A stretch of DNA of 64,000 nt, from assembly GCF_001425785.1 (NCBI RefSeq), contig NZ_LMDI01000004.1, positions 1-64,000 on the forward strand, given 5' to 3'. The stretch comes from Rhizobacter sp. Root1221 (GTDB lineage Bacteria; Pseudomonadota; Gammaproteobacteria; Burkholderiales; Burkholderiaceae_C). The position numbers were made by a program, and so were the translations under genes. The stretch's first letter is position 1; each line of letters starts with the position of its first letter. Of this stretch, positions 46,282 through 55,032 are shown in pieces. Below the pieces are notes generated by a model that did not search any database, was not told the DNA's origin, and worked only from the letters and a program-made list of their open reading frames with translations.

Positions 46282-46917
46282 ATGCCACATCTAGTTCTTA
46301 TTGGTGATTCAGTCTTTGACAACGGCGCCTACACATCAGGCGGTCCCTCCGTCATTCAGCAGGTGACTTCTTCTTTGCCCCAAGGCTGGTCGGCCAGCCT
46401 GCGAGCCGTTGACGGGTCAACTACGGAAGACATCGATGCGCAGCTTGCCGCATTGCCAGAGGATGCCAGCCACCTTGTGCTGAGCGTTGGCGGGAACAAT
46501 GCGCTTCTTCGAGCTGATGTCCTGCAGGCTCCGGTCGCGACTAGCGGCGAAGCGCTGCTGCTTCTCAGCAAGGCAGCAGATGATTTCGAGGTCAGCTATC
46601 GAAGGATGTTGGGGCAGTGTTTGAAAGTTGATCTGCCGGTCGTTACCTGCACCGTATACCACGGCAACTTTGCCGAGCCCAGCTACCAAGCCTGCGTTGC
46701 CGTTGCACTTTGTGCGTTCAACGATGTGATCATCCGGGTCGCAGCCGAGCACGGGCTAAAGGTCATAGATCTTCGACGAATCTGCTCTCAGCGGAGCGAC
46801 TACGCAAATCCAATCGAGCCGTCGTCACTCGGCGGACAGAAGATCGCCTCTGCAATAGCACTGGCGGTAACGGAGGCGACTCCGCCACTCAGGGGCGCAT
46901 ATGTCGTTGCAGCCTAA
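46282..46917 (+). CDS. Cassette gene, SGNH/GDSL-family hydrolase
   Basis: The 211-aa protein has block I VLIGDSVFDNG (nucleophile Ser at about 10), block III VLSVGGNNALL and a block-V-like segment NPIEPSSLGGQKIA. In active SGNH enzymes block V is DxxH; here EPSS stands there, so the catalytic His is not obvious and the activity is uncertain. Likely acts on an ester or acetyl group. The ATG at 46282 is 9 bp after attC 6; the TAA stop lies in R'' of attC 7. Confidence 0.82.
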   Translation: MPHLVLIGDSVFDNGAYTSGGPSVIQQVTSSLPQGWSASLRAVDGSTTEDIDAQLAALPEDASHLVLSVGGNNALLRADVLQAPVATSGEALLLLSKAADDFEVSYRRMLGQCLKVDLPVVTCTVYHGNFAEPSYQACVAVALCAFNDVIIRVAAEHGLKVIDLRRICSQRSDYANPIEPSSLGGQKIASAIALAVTEATPPLRGAYVVAA

Positions 46918-46983
46918 CCCATTGGTCGAGCGGACGTCCCAAGGCCTTCGGCTTTGTGCCGCCGCTCATGTCAAACGTTGGCG
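46912..46983 (+). repeat. attC site 7
   Basis: R'' GCCTAAC (46912-46918), arms GTCGAGCGGACGTCC and GCCGCCGCTCATGTC, inner hairpin AAGGCCTTCGGCTTT, R' GTTGGCG (46977-46983). Length 72 bp. This is the last recognisable site; beyond it GC content rises to the chromosomal level. Confidence 0.9.
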
Positions 46984-47070
46984 ACACAGGGTGAGCACCT
47001 CGCGAGTTGGACCCGTGCCACTGGCGCCAGACGGCGAGCAGCTCGTCGCGTATCTCGAACGGAGGACACC

Positions 47071-47628
47071 ATGGGACTCTTGACCTTCAGTATCAACGTC
47101 ACCCTGGACGGCTGCGTCGACCACCAGGAAGGAATCGCCGACGACGAGACACACGCCTTCTTCACCCGCCTCATGGACGAGGGCGGGGCGATGCTGTGGG
47201 GCCGCGTCACCTACGAGATGATGGAGAGCTACTGGCCAGCGGTCGCCCGCGGCGACACGGAGGCACCGCCGGCGTTGCGCGAGTGGGCGGCCAAGCTGGA
47301 GGCTAAGCCGAAGTACGTGGTGTCCTCGACGCGAAAGGACTTCCCCTGGACCAACAGCCACCACATCGCCGGCAACCTGGGCACGGGCGTACAGAAGCTC
47401 AAGGACGCGACCCCGAACGGCGTGCTCCTCGGTAGCGGCAAGCTCGCGACCGAGCTGGATCGGCTGGACCTGATCGACGAGTACAAGTTGCTCGTCCACC
47501 CCAGGATTGCCGGCCACGGCCCGACCCTGTACGAGAGCGGGCTGCCCAGCACGCGACGGCTCGAGTTGATCTCGGCGAAGCCGCTCCGCAGCGGCGCGGT
47601 CGCCATGCACTACCGGCGCGCGCGCTGA
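47071..47628 (+). CDS. Dihydrofolate reductase-like (RibD C-terminal family) protein
   Basis: The 185-aa protein belongs to the DHFR/RibD-C fold: SINVTLDGCVDH at the start, the cofactor-binding segment AMLWGRVTYEMMESYWP, then GVLLGSGKLATELDRLDLID and LLVHPRIAGHGPTLYE. These proteins bind NADPH, but their substrates are mostly unknown. GGAGG precedes the ATG at 47071. It follows the last attC without an attC of its own, and its base composition is like the chromosome, so it is either the terminal cassette or a chromosomal gene beside the array. Confidence 0.85.
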   Translation: MGLLTFSINVTLDGCVDHQEGIADDETHAFFTRLMDEGGAMLWGRVTYEMMESYWPAVARGDTEAPPALREWAAKLEAKPKYVVSSTRKDFPWTNSHHIAGNLGTGVQKLKDATPNGVLLGSGKLATELDRLDLIDEYKLLVHPRIAGHGPTLYESGLPSTRRLELISAKPLRSGAVAMHYRRAR

Positions 47629-47802
47629 CTCGCAGATGGGTCATGTCGCCTGAGAACGCGCTGCACTCGGACGCCTCGCGTTGCTCGGCCCGCCGGTAGA
47701 GGGCGAGATGACATCTGACGCTGCGGGGATCGTCAGGCGCGCCGGATCACGGGTGCGGGAACACCGTTTGCTATAAGGGCGGATCACGAACCCGAATCGC
47801 CC

Positions 47803-49086
47803 ATGTCACGCACCCTGTTGATCACCACCGTCGCGCCGTACCCGAAAAACGTGGGCAAGCGGGTGATGCTCGGCGGCCTGTGCGACTGGTTCGCGGCCGA
47901 ACGGGCCGCTGCCGACTTCCGCGTGCTGTCGTTCGACATCCTGCCGCCCGCGCTCGACACCGGCTTCCCGCGCCTGTCGAGGCCGTCGCGGTGGCGCAAG
48001 TTCTGGAACCTGGCGTGGCACACCGGCGTGCGGCGCGACAAGAGCATGCAGGAGGCGCTGTTCTGGGCGCCCGAGGCGCAGCGCCAGATCGCCGAGGCCA
48101 TCGCCGAGTACGAACCCAAGCTGGTCATCTACGACACGCTGCGCGCCGGCCAATACCACCGGCACCTGCCCGGGACGTCGTCGTTCCGCGCGGTGCTGTA
48201 CCTCGACGACCTCTTTTCGGTGCGCTACGAGCGCATCCTCGCCACCCTCGCGCGGTTCCCCGGCGTCACCATCGACGCGCTAGGAAACTTCGTCGAACAC
48301 ATCCCGAAGGCATTGCTGTCGCTGTACCGCGCGTTCCCCGGCATGCAGCGCTGGCTGCTGCGGCGCGAGCGGCGGCTCATCACGAAGTCGGAGAACACCC
48401 AGCCGGTGGGCTTCGACCTCGCGCTGCTGGTCAGCGACCACGAGGTGCAGCGGCTGCGCCACCGCACCCGTTTCGAACACGTGTTCACGCTGCGCCCGTT
48501 CCTGAAGGCGACATCCGCCCGCAGCCCGCGGCGCTGGACCGGCCGGCCGGTGTTCGTGTTCCTCGGTTCGCTCAACCTGCCGCACAACGCCGTTTCGCTC
48601 GAGCTGTTCATCCAGATGCGCTTCGAGGCCCTGCTCAAGCAGATCCCCGACGTGCGCCTCGTGGTGGCCGGCCGGCACGCGGGGGCCCGGCTGCAGCTGC
48701 TCGCCGCGAAGTACCCGGACCACATCGAACTCGCCGGGTTCGTCGACGACCTCGAACCGCTGCTGGCCGGCTGCACGGGCATGATCGCGCCGCTGCTGTT
48801 CGGCTCCGGGGTGAAGATCAAGGTGATCGACGCGTTGCGCATGGGCGTGCCGGTGGTGGCCACCGACTACGGGGCCGAAGGCATCACCACCGACGGCCGC
48901 AACGGCCTGATCGTCGAGAACGACATCGACCAGTTCGGCGCGCAGTGCCGGCGCCTGCTGGACCCGGAGGTGAACGCCGCCCAGTCGGCCGCGAGCCTCG
49001 TGCTGTTCGAGGCCCACTACTCGGCCCGTGTGGTGCACGACGACTACGATCGCCTGTTCACGCTCCCGGCGCCGGCCCCGGCCTGA
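47803..49086 (+). CDS. Glycosyltransferase (family 4-like)
   Basis: The 427-aa cytoplasmic protein has a GT-B fold. The N-terminal half starts RTLLITTVAPYPKNVGKRVM. The C-terminal half has VFVFLGSLNLPHNAVSLELF, IELAGFVDDLEPLLAGC and the donor-binding segment FGSGVKIKVIDALRMGVPVV, with the ATDYGAEGI segment after it. It probably transfers a sugar to a polysaccharide or lipid acceptor. It stands alone, convergent with the esterase gene; a possible -10 element (TATAAG) lies about 30 bp upstream. Confidence 0.85.
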   Translation: MSRTLLITTVAPYPKNVGKRVMLGGLCDWFAAERAAADFRVLSFDILPPALDTGFPRLSRPSRWRKFWNLAWHTGVRRDKSMQEALFWAPEAQRQIAEAIAEYEPKLVIYDTLRAGQYHRHLPGTSSFRAVLYLDDLFSVRYERILATLARFPGVTIDALGNFVEHIPKALLSLYRAFPGMQRWLLRRERRLITKSENTQPVGFDLALLVSDHEVQRLRHRTRFEHVFTLRPFLKATSARSPRRWTGRPVFVFLGSLNLPHNAVSLELFIQMRFEALLKQIPDVRLVVAGRHAGARLQLLAAKYPDHIELAGFVDDLEPLLAGCTGMIAPLLFGSGVKIKVIDALRMGVPVVATDYGAEGITTDGRNGLIVENDIDQFGAQCRRLLDPEVNAAQSAASLVLFEAHYSARVVHDDYDRLFTLPAPAPA

Positions 49087-49111
49087 GGGGCCCGCATGAC
49101 CTTCGGGCCTC
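49085..49111. terminator. Possible bidirectional terminator
   Basis: GGCCCG (49089-49094) pairs with CGGGCC (49104-49109), extended by partly paired G/C-rich flanks, in the 35-bp gap between the convergent glycosyltransferase and esterase genes. There is no T-run, so the support is position and stem only. Confidence 0.35.
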
Positions 49112-49121
49112 CCATGAGGCT

Positions 49122-50075
49122 TTACGCCAGCGCCGCCTTGAGCTGGTCGGCAAGATGGCGCACCGCGGTGCGCGCGGCGTCCACGGTGCCGGCCATGGTG
49201 ATGAACCCGTGTGCCAGCCCGTGGTACTCGACGATGTTCACTGCATTGCCGGCGGCCGACAGCGCGTGCCCATAGGCAAGCGCCTCGTCGCGCAAGGGGT
49301 CGTGCGATGCGAGCATGAGCAGGGTGGGGGGCAGGCCCGCAAGGCTCGCGGCCTGCAGCGGGGCGCCTCGGAAGTCTGGCGCCACGCCGGACGGTCCGAA
49401 GTAATGGCGGCCGAAGTAGTCCATCGTGCGCCGCGTCAGCGTGGGGCCGGCGGCATGGGTGGTGCGCGAAGGGAAGTCGCCGTCGTGGCCGCCCGCCGCG
49501 GGCGGATAGACCAGGGACTGGCACACGATGCGCGGCGCGCCCGCCTCCCTCGCCAACAGGGTCATGACCGTGGCCAGGTTGGCGCCGGCGCTGTCGCCGG
49601 CCACGGCCAGCCGTTGCGTGTCGGTGGCGGGGCCCAGGGCTTGCGCGCCAACGGGGCTGGCCACCCATTGCAGTGCCGCCCAGGCGTCTTCCACGGCGGC
49701 GGGGTAGGGGTGTTCGGGCGCGAGGCGGTAGCTCACGGCGACGACAACGGCTTGCGCGTCCACGCAGAGCTGGCGGCAAACACCGTCGTAAGCCTCCGGA
49801 TCGCCCACCACATAACCGCCGCCGTGGTAGTAGACCACCGTGGGGTAGGGGCCGGTACCGCGCGGGGTGTGGATCCGCAGGCCCACTGTGATGTCCAGGC
49901 CGGCAGGCCCGGGGATGCGCAGGTCGCGGGTTTCCACGCCGGCGAGCGGCGCGTCGGGGGAAGCCACGATCTGGCGATAGAGCCCACGGGCCGCCAGAGG
50001 TGGCAGGTCGCAGAGGTCGGGCATGCCGGCGGCACGTGCCTGCTGCATCAGGACTTCAAGTTGGTTGTTCAGCAT
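49122..50075 (-). CDS. Alpha/beta-hydrolase esterase, HSL family
   Basis: The 317-aa enzyme has the hormone-sensitive-lipase signature: oxyanion motif HGGG at 84-87, nucleophile S162 in GDSAG (160-164), an acid in the DPLRDEALAY segment and the catalytic His in HGFITMAG near the C-terminus. No signal peptide is seen, so it acts in the cytoplasm on small esters. It is the last gene of the DUF1302 operon and overlaps the RND gene by 20 nt. With the shared sigma54 control it may cleave an imported aryl or alkyl ester whose alcohol is oxidised by the CalA-like enzyme. Confidence 0.88.
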   Translation of the reverse strand: MLNNQLEVLMQQARAAGMPDLCDLPPLAARGLYRQIVASPDAPLAGVETRDLRIPGPAGLDITVGLRIHTPRGTGPYPTVVYYHGGGYVVGDPEAYDGVCRQLCVDAQAVVVAVSYRLAPEHPYPAAVEDAWAALQWVASPVGAQALGPATDTQRLAVAGDSAGANLATVMTLLAREAGAPRIVCQSLVYPPAAGGHDGDFPSRTTHAAGPTLTRRTMDYFGRHYFGPSGVAPDFRGAPLQAASLAGLPPTLLMLASHDPLRDEALAYGHALSAAGNAVNIVEYHGLAHGFITMAGTVDAARTAVRHLADQLKAALA

Positions 50076-52533
50076 GGAGAGGCTCCGTGTGGGTGGTGGT
50101 GACGAGGTGGGCCTTCGCGCGGGCCTGGGGCGAGGTCTTCAGGAGGAAGTGCGCGAGCGCCGGCAGCAGCACGAGTGCGCCGACCATGTTCCAGACGAAC
50201 ATGAAGGCGAGCAGGATGCCCATGTCGGCCTGGAACTTGATGGGCGAGAAGGCCCAGGTGCCCACGGCCAGCGCCAGCGTGATGCCGGTCAGCATTACCA
50301 CGCGGCCGGTGAACTGCAGTGCGCGCAGGTAGGCGGCCGACAAGGTCTGGCCGGCCCGAAGCTGCGCCAGCATGACCGAGAGCACATAGAGGGCGTAGTC
50401 CACGCCGATGCCCACGCCCAGGGCGATCACCGGCAGCGTGGCAACCTTCACGCCCATGCCCAGGCCAACCATCAGCGCCTCGCACAGGATGGAGGTGAGC
50501 ACGAGCGGCAGCACCGCGCAGACCACGGCACGCCATGACCGGAAGGTGATCCAGCACAGCAGCACCACCGCGCCGTAGACCCACAGCAGCATCTCGCGCA
50601 TGGCCTTGCCCACCACGATGTTGGTGGCGGCGTCGATGCCGGCCGAACCCGCGGCCAGCATGAAGCGTTCGCCGTCGGCGGGATGGGCCGCGATGAATCG
50701 CTCCACCTCGTCCACCACCCGCGTCAGCGTTTCCGCCTTGTGGTCCTTGAGGTAGACGTAGAGGGACAGGAAGGAGCAGGACTGGTTGAACAGCTCGCGA
50801 GGGGCGCGGGTCTGTACGCCGCCCAGTGCCGCGGCATTGGGAAAGAGTTCGAACCACTTCAGGTTGCCCTCGTTGTAGCCCACCATGGCCAGCTTGGAGA
50901 GTTGCGCCAGCGAGTTGGTGGATTCGACCCCGGGCAGTTGCTCCAGCTGCCAGGCCAGGCGGTCGAGCTTGGCCAGGGTGTCGTAGCGGGTGCACTGGTC
51001 TTCGGGCGTGGCGACCATCACCGTCAGGATGTCGCTGCTGGCCGTGTAGTGGCGTGCCAGGTAGTCGTTGTCGCGGTTGTAGCGCGAGTCGGCGCGCAGT
51101 TCGGGCGCACCGGGGTCGAGGTCGCCGATCTTCAGGTGCAGGCTGATCGCATACCCCACCACGGCCAGCACCACGCTGACGGCGATGGCCGCCAGCGCCG
51201 GGCCGCGCCGGGTGAAACGGTCGAGCTGGTGCCACATCCACGAGGTGCGTTGCGGCTGGGCATGCGCCTGCAGGTCGGGCCCGGTGGCGTCTCCGGTCTC
51301 CAGCTGGAGGCTGCGCCGCGCAGCCCGGGGGCTGACGCCGACACAGGACAGCAGGACCGGCAGCAACACCAGGTTGGTGAAGATCAGCACGGCCACGCCG
51401 ATGCTGGCGATCGCCGCCAGGTCCTGGATGACCTGGATCTGGATGATGGACAGCACGGCGAACCCCACCGCGTCGCACAGCAGCGCGGTGGCGCCGGCGA
51501 CGATCAGGCGGCGGAACGTGTAGCGCGCGGCCACCACCTTGTGCGTGCCCCGGCCGATGTCCTGCATGATGCCGTTCATCTTCTGCGCGCCGTGGCTCAT
51601 GCCGATGGCAAACACCAGGAAGGGCACCAGCACCGAGTACGGGTCGAGTTCGTAGCGAAGCAGGGCCAGCAGGCCGAACTGCCAGACCACGGCGACCAGC
51701 GAACACGCCACCACCAGCGTGGTGCTGCGCGCGCAGCGGGTGTAGCCGTAGAGCACGGCTGCGCAGATCAGCAACGCCAGGCCGAAGAACTGCAGCACCT
51801 GCTGCAGGCCCTCGATGAGGTCCCCCGCCACCTTGGCGAAGCCGACGACGTGGATGCGCAGGGCATCGCTCTCGTATCGGGCGCGCAGGCCTTCGATCTT
51901 GCGCGAGAGGTCGCCGTAGTCCAGGGCCGCGCCGGTGCGCGGGTCCTTGTCGAGCAGCGGCACGAAGATGATGCTGGACTTGAAATCGCCCGCCACCAGT
52001 TGGCCGATCTCGCCCGAACGTTCCACGTTCGCCCGCACCTCGGCGAGAGAAGCGGGCGAGCCGTCGTAGCTGTCGCCCATCACGGTGTTGCCGTCCAGGC
52101 CGTCCTCGGTCACGGCCACCCAGCGGGTGTTCGAGGTCCACAAGGATTTCATGAACGGCCGGTCCACCCCGGACAGGAGGAAGATCTCGTCGTTGAGTTT
52201 CTGCAGTGCGTCGAGGTAGGCCTTGTCGAAGATCGAAGCCCCGGTGGTCTCGACCACGATGCGCATCGCGTTGCCCTGGCCGGCCAGGTTGCCCTTGTTG
52301 GCCAGGTAGTTGGCGATGTACGGGTGCTGTGTCGGGATGGTCTTCTCGAAGCTGGCGTTCAGGCGAAGCGCGGTGGCTTGCCAGCCCAGCAACAGGGTCA
52401 GCAACAGGCACAGGCCCATCACCCAGGCGCGGTGGTTGAAGAACGCCCGCTCGATCAGCGAGCCGGAGCCGGTGTCGAAATCTTCGAGTCGGGCGACGAC
52501 CGGTTGGTCGTCAAGGGAGGTATCGGCGTGCAT
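50056..52533 (-). CDS. RND/MMPL-family transporter
   Basis: The 825-aa inner-membrane protein has about twelve transmembrane segments in two halves, each preceded by a large periplasmic domain. First segment: WVMGLCLLLTLLLGWQATAL. Clusters follow at about 260-420 (LVPFLVFAIGMSHGAQKMNG) and 640-800 (LPVIALGVGIGVDYALYVLS). This is the MMPL/SSD type found with DUF1302, DUF1329 and YCF48-like genes in betaproteobacteria and pseudomonads, where a role in moving hydrophobic compounds across the envelope is suspected. No partner adaptor (HlyD-type) gene is present. Confidence 0.88.
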   Translation of the reverse strand: MHADTSLDDQPVVARLEDFDTGSGSLIERAFFNHRAWVMGLCLLLTLLLGWQATALRLNASFEKTIPTQHPYIANYLANKGNLAGQGNAMRIVVETTGASIFDKAYLDALQKLNDEIFLLSGVDRPFMKSLWTSNTRWVAVTEDGLDGNTVMGDSYDGSPASLAEVRANVERSGEIGQLVAGDFKSSIIFVPLLDKDPRTGAALDYGDLSRKIEGLRARYESDALRIHVVGFAKVAGDLIEGLQQVLQFFGLALLICAAVLYGYTRCARSTTLVVACSLVAVVWQFGLLALLRYELDPYSVLVPFLVFAIGMSHGAQKMNGIMQDIGRGTHKVVAARYTFRRLIVAGATALLCDAVGFAVLSIIQIQVIQDLAAIASIGVAVLIFTNLVLLPVLLSCVGVSPRAARRSLQLETGDATGPDLQAHAQPQRTSWMWHQLDRFTRRGPALAAIAVSVVLAVVGYAISLHLKIGDLDPGAPELRADSRYNRDNDYLARHYTASSDILTVMVATPEDQCTRYDTLAKLDRLAWQLEQLPGVESTNSLAQLSKLAMVGYNEGNLKWFELFPNAAALGGVQTRAPRELFNQSCSFLSLYVYLKDHKAETLTRVVDEVERFIAAHPADGERFMLAAGSAGIDAATNIVVGKAMREMLLWVYGAVVLLCWITFRSWRAVVCAVLPLVLTSILCEALMVGLGMGVKVATLPVIALGVGIGVDYALYVLSVMLAQLRAGQTLSAAYLRALQFTGRVVMLTGITLALAVGTWAFSPIKFQADMGILLAFMFVWNMVGALVLLPALAHFLLKTSPQARAKAHLVTTTHTEPLHAEQPT

Positions 52534-52575
52534 GGTGGAGGTCGGTCTTGCGTGCGTTCGTGCGCTGGTGGGGCA

Positions 52576-53664
52576 TCACGGGTTGGTTTGGCGGCGCATG
52601 CCGCGCAGGCTGGCGAGCACCAGGTGCTGCCCATCGGCGGGCGCCAGGCCGGCGGCCGGCAGCGGCCCGCCCACGGGTGCGGACTTGCTGAAACTGAGGC
52701 CGTCGTCGCGGCTGGTCAGCAGGTCACCGGTCTGGCTCAGCAGCACGAGTTCGGCACGGTCGAGCTCGACCGCCGCGCTGATCGACACCGGCACACCCGT
52801 TTCCAGCTTCTCCCAACTGGCGCCCTGGTCCACCGAGCGCACGACGGTGCCGCGCAGGCCGTAGGCAAACAGCGTTCCGGAGCGCGCGGCCAGCAGGCCG
52901 AAGAAGCTGCCCTTGTAGGGCGACGGCAGCGTGCGGAAGCTCGCGCCGCCATCCTCGGATTTCAGCAGCAGGCCTTGTTCGCCGGCGATGTAGACGTTGC
53001 TGCCGACCAGGCGAACGCCGTAGAGGTGCAGGTTCTTCGGGTTGGGCAGGTTGTGCAGCGAGGGAGTCCAGGTCCGGCCGCCGTCGCGGGTGGTGAACGC
53101 CAGGTTGTAGGCGCCTACCGCGACACCGTGCTGCTCGTCGCTGAAGTGGATGTCGAAGAAAGGTTTGTCGGGGCCTTCCTCGACGAAGCGGCGCGCCGTG
53201 CGTTGCGCGCGTTCATCCGTGTTGCCCTTGGCCGCCGCGGCGACGGCTTCTGCCGCCTTCACGCCGTCGAGTTGCTTGACCCAGGTTTCGCCCGCGTCGT
53301 CGCTGCGCAGGATCACGCCCAGGTGGCCGCCCGCCCAGCCGGTGCGCTGGTTGATGAACTGCACTGCCGTCAAGGTGGCCTGCACGGGCACCTGGGCTTG
53401 CCGCCAGGTGGCGCCGGCGTCGTCGGACAGCAGCACGGTCCCGCGCTCGCCCACCGCCACCAGGCGTTGTCCCGCGCGGGCCACCGCCAGCGTGGCGGCA
53501 CCCAGGGCCTTGGGACTCCGCACGGCGGGTTCGGTCAGCACGCGAGGCGTCTTCGCCTCGGGCACTGGCGACGGTTGTGCCGCCGCCAGGCCGCCCAGGC
53601 TCCACAGGCAAGCCGCCACGACCCGGCGGACGACCCTGCTCTTCCCGGAGAGGGCGGTGCCCAT
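52576..53664 (-). CDS. YCF48/BNR-repeat periplasmic protein
   Basis: The 362-aa protein has a signal peptide (RRVVAACLWSLGGLAAAQP) and a beta-propeller with several BNR-type motifs: SDDAGATWRQ, SDDAGETWVKQ, TRDGGRTWTPS, SEDGGASFRT, SVDQGASWEK. It resembles the YCF48 photosystem assembly factor family, but here it belongs to the DUF1302/DUF1329/RND cluster and may be a periplasmic link between porin and transporter. Its start overlaps the DUF1329 stop by one base. Confidence 0.85.
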   Translation of the reverse strand: MGTALSGKSRVVRRVVAACLWSLGGLAAAQPSPVPEAKTPRVLTEPAVRSPKALGAATLAVARAGQRLVAVGERGTVLLSDDAGATWRQAQVPVQATLTAVQFINQRTGWAGGHLGVILRSDDAGETWVKQLDGVKAAEAVAAAAKGNTDERAQRTARRFVEEGPDKPFFDIHFSDEQHGVAVGAYNLAFTTRDGGRTWTPSLHNLPNPKNLHLYGVRLVGSNVYIAGEQGLLLKSEDGGASFRTLPSPYKGSFFGLLAARSGTLFAYGLRGTVVRSVDQGASWEKLETGVPVSISAAVELDRAELVLLSQTGDLLTSRDDGLSFSKSAPVGGPLPAAGLAPADGQHLVLASLRGMRRQTNP

Positions 53665-55013
53665 CAGCGCGTGCCCTCGTTGGCCAGTTCTTCAGGGCTG
53701 AAGAAGGACCGCGAGATCGGCGCCACCGGCTTGTATTGCCCGGGCAGCTCGTTCGATGCCATGTTCAGGTAGTAGGCCCCGGTCTGAAGGTCGTAGCCGC
53801 CCCACACCATGTTGCCGACCACCGCCGGAATGTCCGGCGCCACCAGCGTCAGCGTGTAGTTGGTGCGCCAGAGTTCGCCCTTGGCGTCCCAGCCGTCGAA
53901 CAGGATGATCTGCCAGCTGTCTTCGTCGATGTAGTACTTGCGCTTGGGCACCACGTGGCGCTTGCCCGCAGCCAGCGTTGCCTCCACTTCCCACACCCGG
54001 TGCAGTTCCCAGCGCACGAGCGCGGGGTTCAGCGTCTTCGGCTTCACCAGGTCGGCCACCTTCGCGCTGGCAGCCTTGTTGTTGTTGTAGGGGATGTAGA
54101 TCTCTTTCTTGCCGACCAGCTTGAGCTCGTGCTTGTCGATGGGGCCGAACAGGTTGAAGGCCTCGTCGAACAGGCCGATGCCCGAGGTCACCGAATCCGG
54201 CGTGTCGTAGGCGACCGAAGGGGCCTTGCGCACGCGGCGCTGGCCCACCAGGTATTGCCACAGGCCGCGCGGGTTGGTGCCGTTGAGGTTGTCGTGCGCG
54301 AGGATGGCTTCGCCGGCCTTCGAGCCCGGTTCACTGACGACGAACTTGCCGAGCTGGTAGTAGCCGTCGAATTTCTCCAGGCTGCCCTCGGGGTCGTAGT
54401 ACTGCTTGCGGAAACTTTGCGTGCCACCCGAGGCCATCATGCGCGCGCCGTCTCCCGTCACCACCCAGACGCGCACCGGGGCCTGGATGTAGGTGCCGGT
54501 CCACGCGAGGCGATGGTTCTGGAACACTTCGTAGCCGTCCTTCGGCAGCGGGAAGGGCGTGCCGCCGTAGGCGTTCTCCGTGCCATGGCCGCCATCGGCG
54601 AGCTTGGCGCGCGTGGCGTTCTTGAAGGTGTTGTCGTACACCCATTGCGGCGCCGCCGCACTGCGGTGCGTGGGGTACACGTTGATGGCGAAGTCGGGGT
54701 ACTTCTTCATCAGCGCCTTGACGCCGTCGGTCAGCTTGTCGGCGTGCTGGTCCATGTTCTTGGCGTTGATCGAGAGCAGCGGCTTCTCGTCGGGGAACGG
54801 GTCCGGGCGCGGGTCGCCGCTCTTGTAGCCTGCCGGGGCCTTGGTCAGCCCCCCGGTCCAGGCCGGGATGCTGCCGTCCTTGTTGGCGGCTTTTTCGGCA
54901 CCCAGCGGCGTGAGCGTCGTCTTGAGCTTGGCCGCCTCGTCGGCGGAGACGGCGGCGAAGGCGGGTGCTGCCGCCGCGGCCATCAACGTGGCCAGAAGGT
55001 GTTTGCGGATCAT
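53664..55013 (-). CDS. DUF1329 outer-membrane lipid-binding-like protein
   Basis: The 449-aa protein has a signal peptide (KHLLATLMAAAAAPAFAAV) and the DUF1329 pattern (LTPLGAEKAANKDGSIPAWT near the start, WGGYDLQTGAYYLNMASNEL near the end). DUF1329 proteins are structurally related to LolA/LolB-type lipid carriers and nearly always accompany DUF1302 porins. It may carry a hydrophobic substrate in the periplasm. It follows the DUF1302 gene by 19 bp. Confidence 0.88.
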   Translation of the reverse strand: MIRKHLLATLMAAAAAPAFAAVSADEAAKLKTTLTPLGAEKAANKDGSIPAWTGGLTKAPAGYKSGDPRPDPFPDEKPLLSINAKNMDQHADKLTDGVKALMKKYPDFAINVYPTHRSAAAPQWVYDNTFKNATRAKLADGGHGTENAYGGTPFPLPKDGYEVFQNHRLAWTGTYIQAPVRVWVVTGDGARMMASGGTQSFRKQYYDPEGSLEKFDGYYQLGKFVVSEPGSKAGEAILAHDNLNGTNPRGLWQYLVGQRRVRKAPSVAYDTPDSVTSGIGLFDEAFNLFGPIDKHELKLVGKKEIYIPYNNNKAASAKVADLVKPKTLNPALVRWELHRVWEVEATLAAGKRHVVPKRKYYIDEDSWQIILFDGWDAKGELWRTNYTLTLVAPDIPAVVGNMVWGGYDLQTGAYYLNMASNELPGQYKPVAPISRSFFSPEELANEGTR

Positions 55014-55032
55014 GGGAAGTGCTCCAGGAAAA

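Larger units (their letters stand above)
41757..46983 (+). mobile_element. Integron gene-cassette array without integrase (CALIN)
   Basis: At least seven attC-like sites occur within 5.2 kb, each following or overlapping the stop of a small gene. They share R'' GCCTAAC-type, L'' CCATCGAGCGGACG-type, and R' GTTAGGC/GTTGGAC-type blocks. The left boundary is a lone GTTAGGC at 41757-41763. Genes inside are short, varied and AT-richer than the flanks. No intI gene is in the window. Part of the array (about 43.9-45.0 kb) carries attC sites in reverse orientation. Confidence 0.9.

Noticed and set aside
50683-53772. Plus-strand open frame of about 1029 codons opposite the RND and YCF48 genes
   Set aside because: Its sequence is low-complexity (His/Arg/Val/Gly-rich) with no domain pattern; the minus-strand RND and YCF48 genes explain the region.
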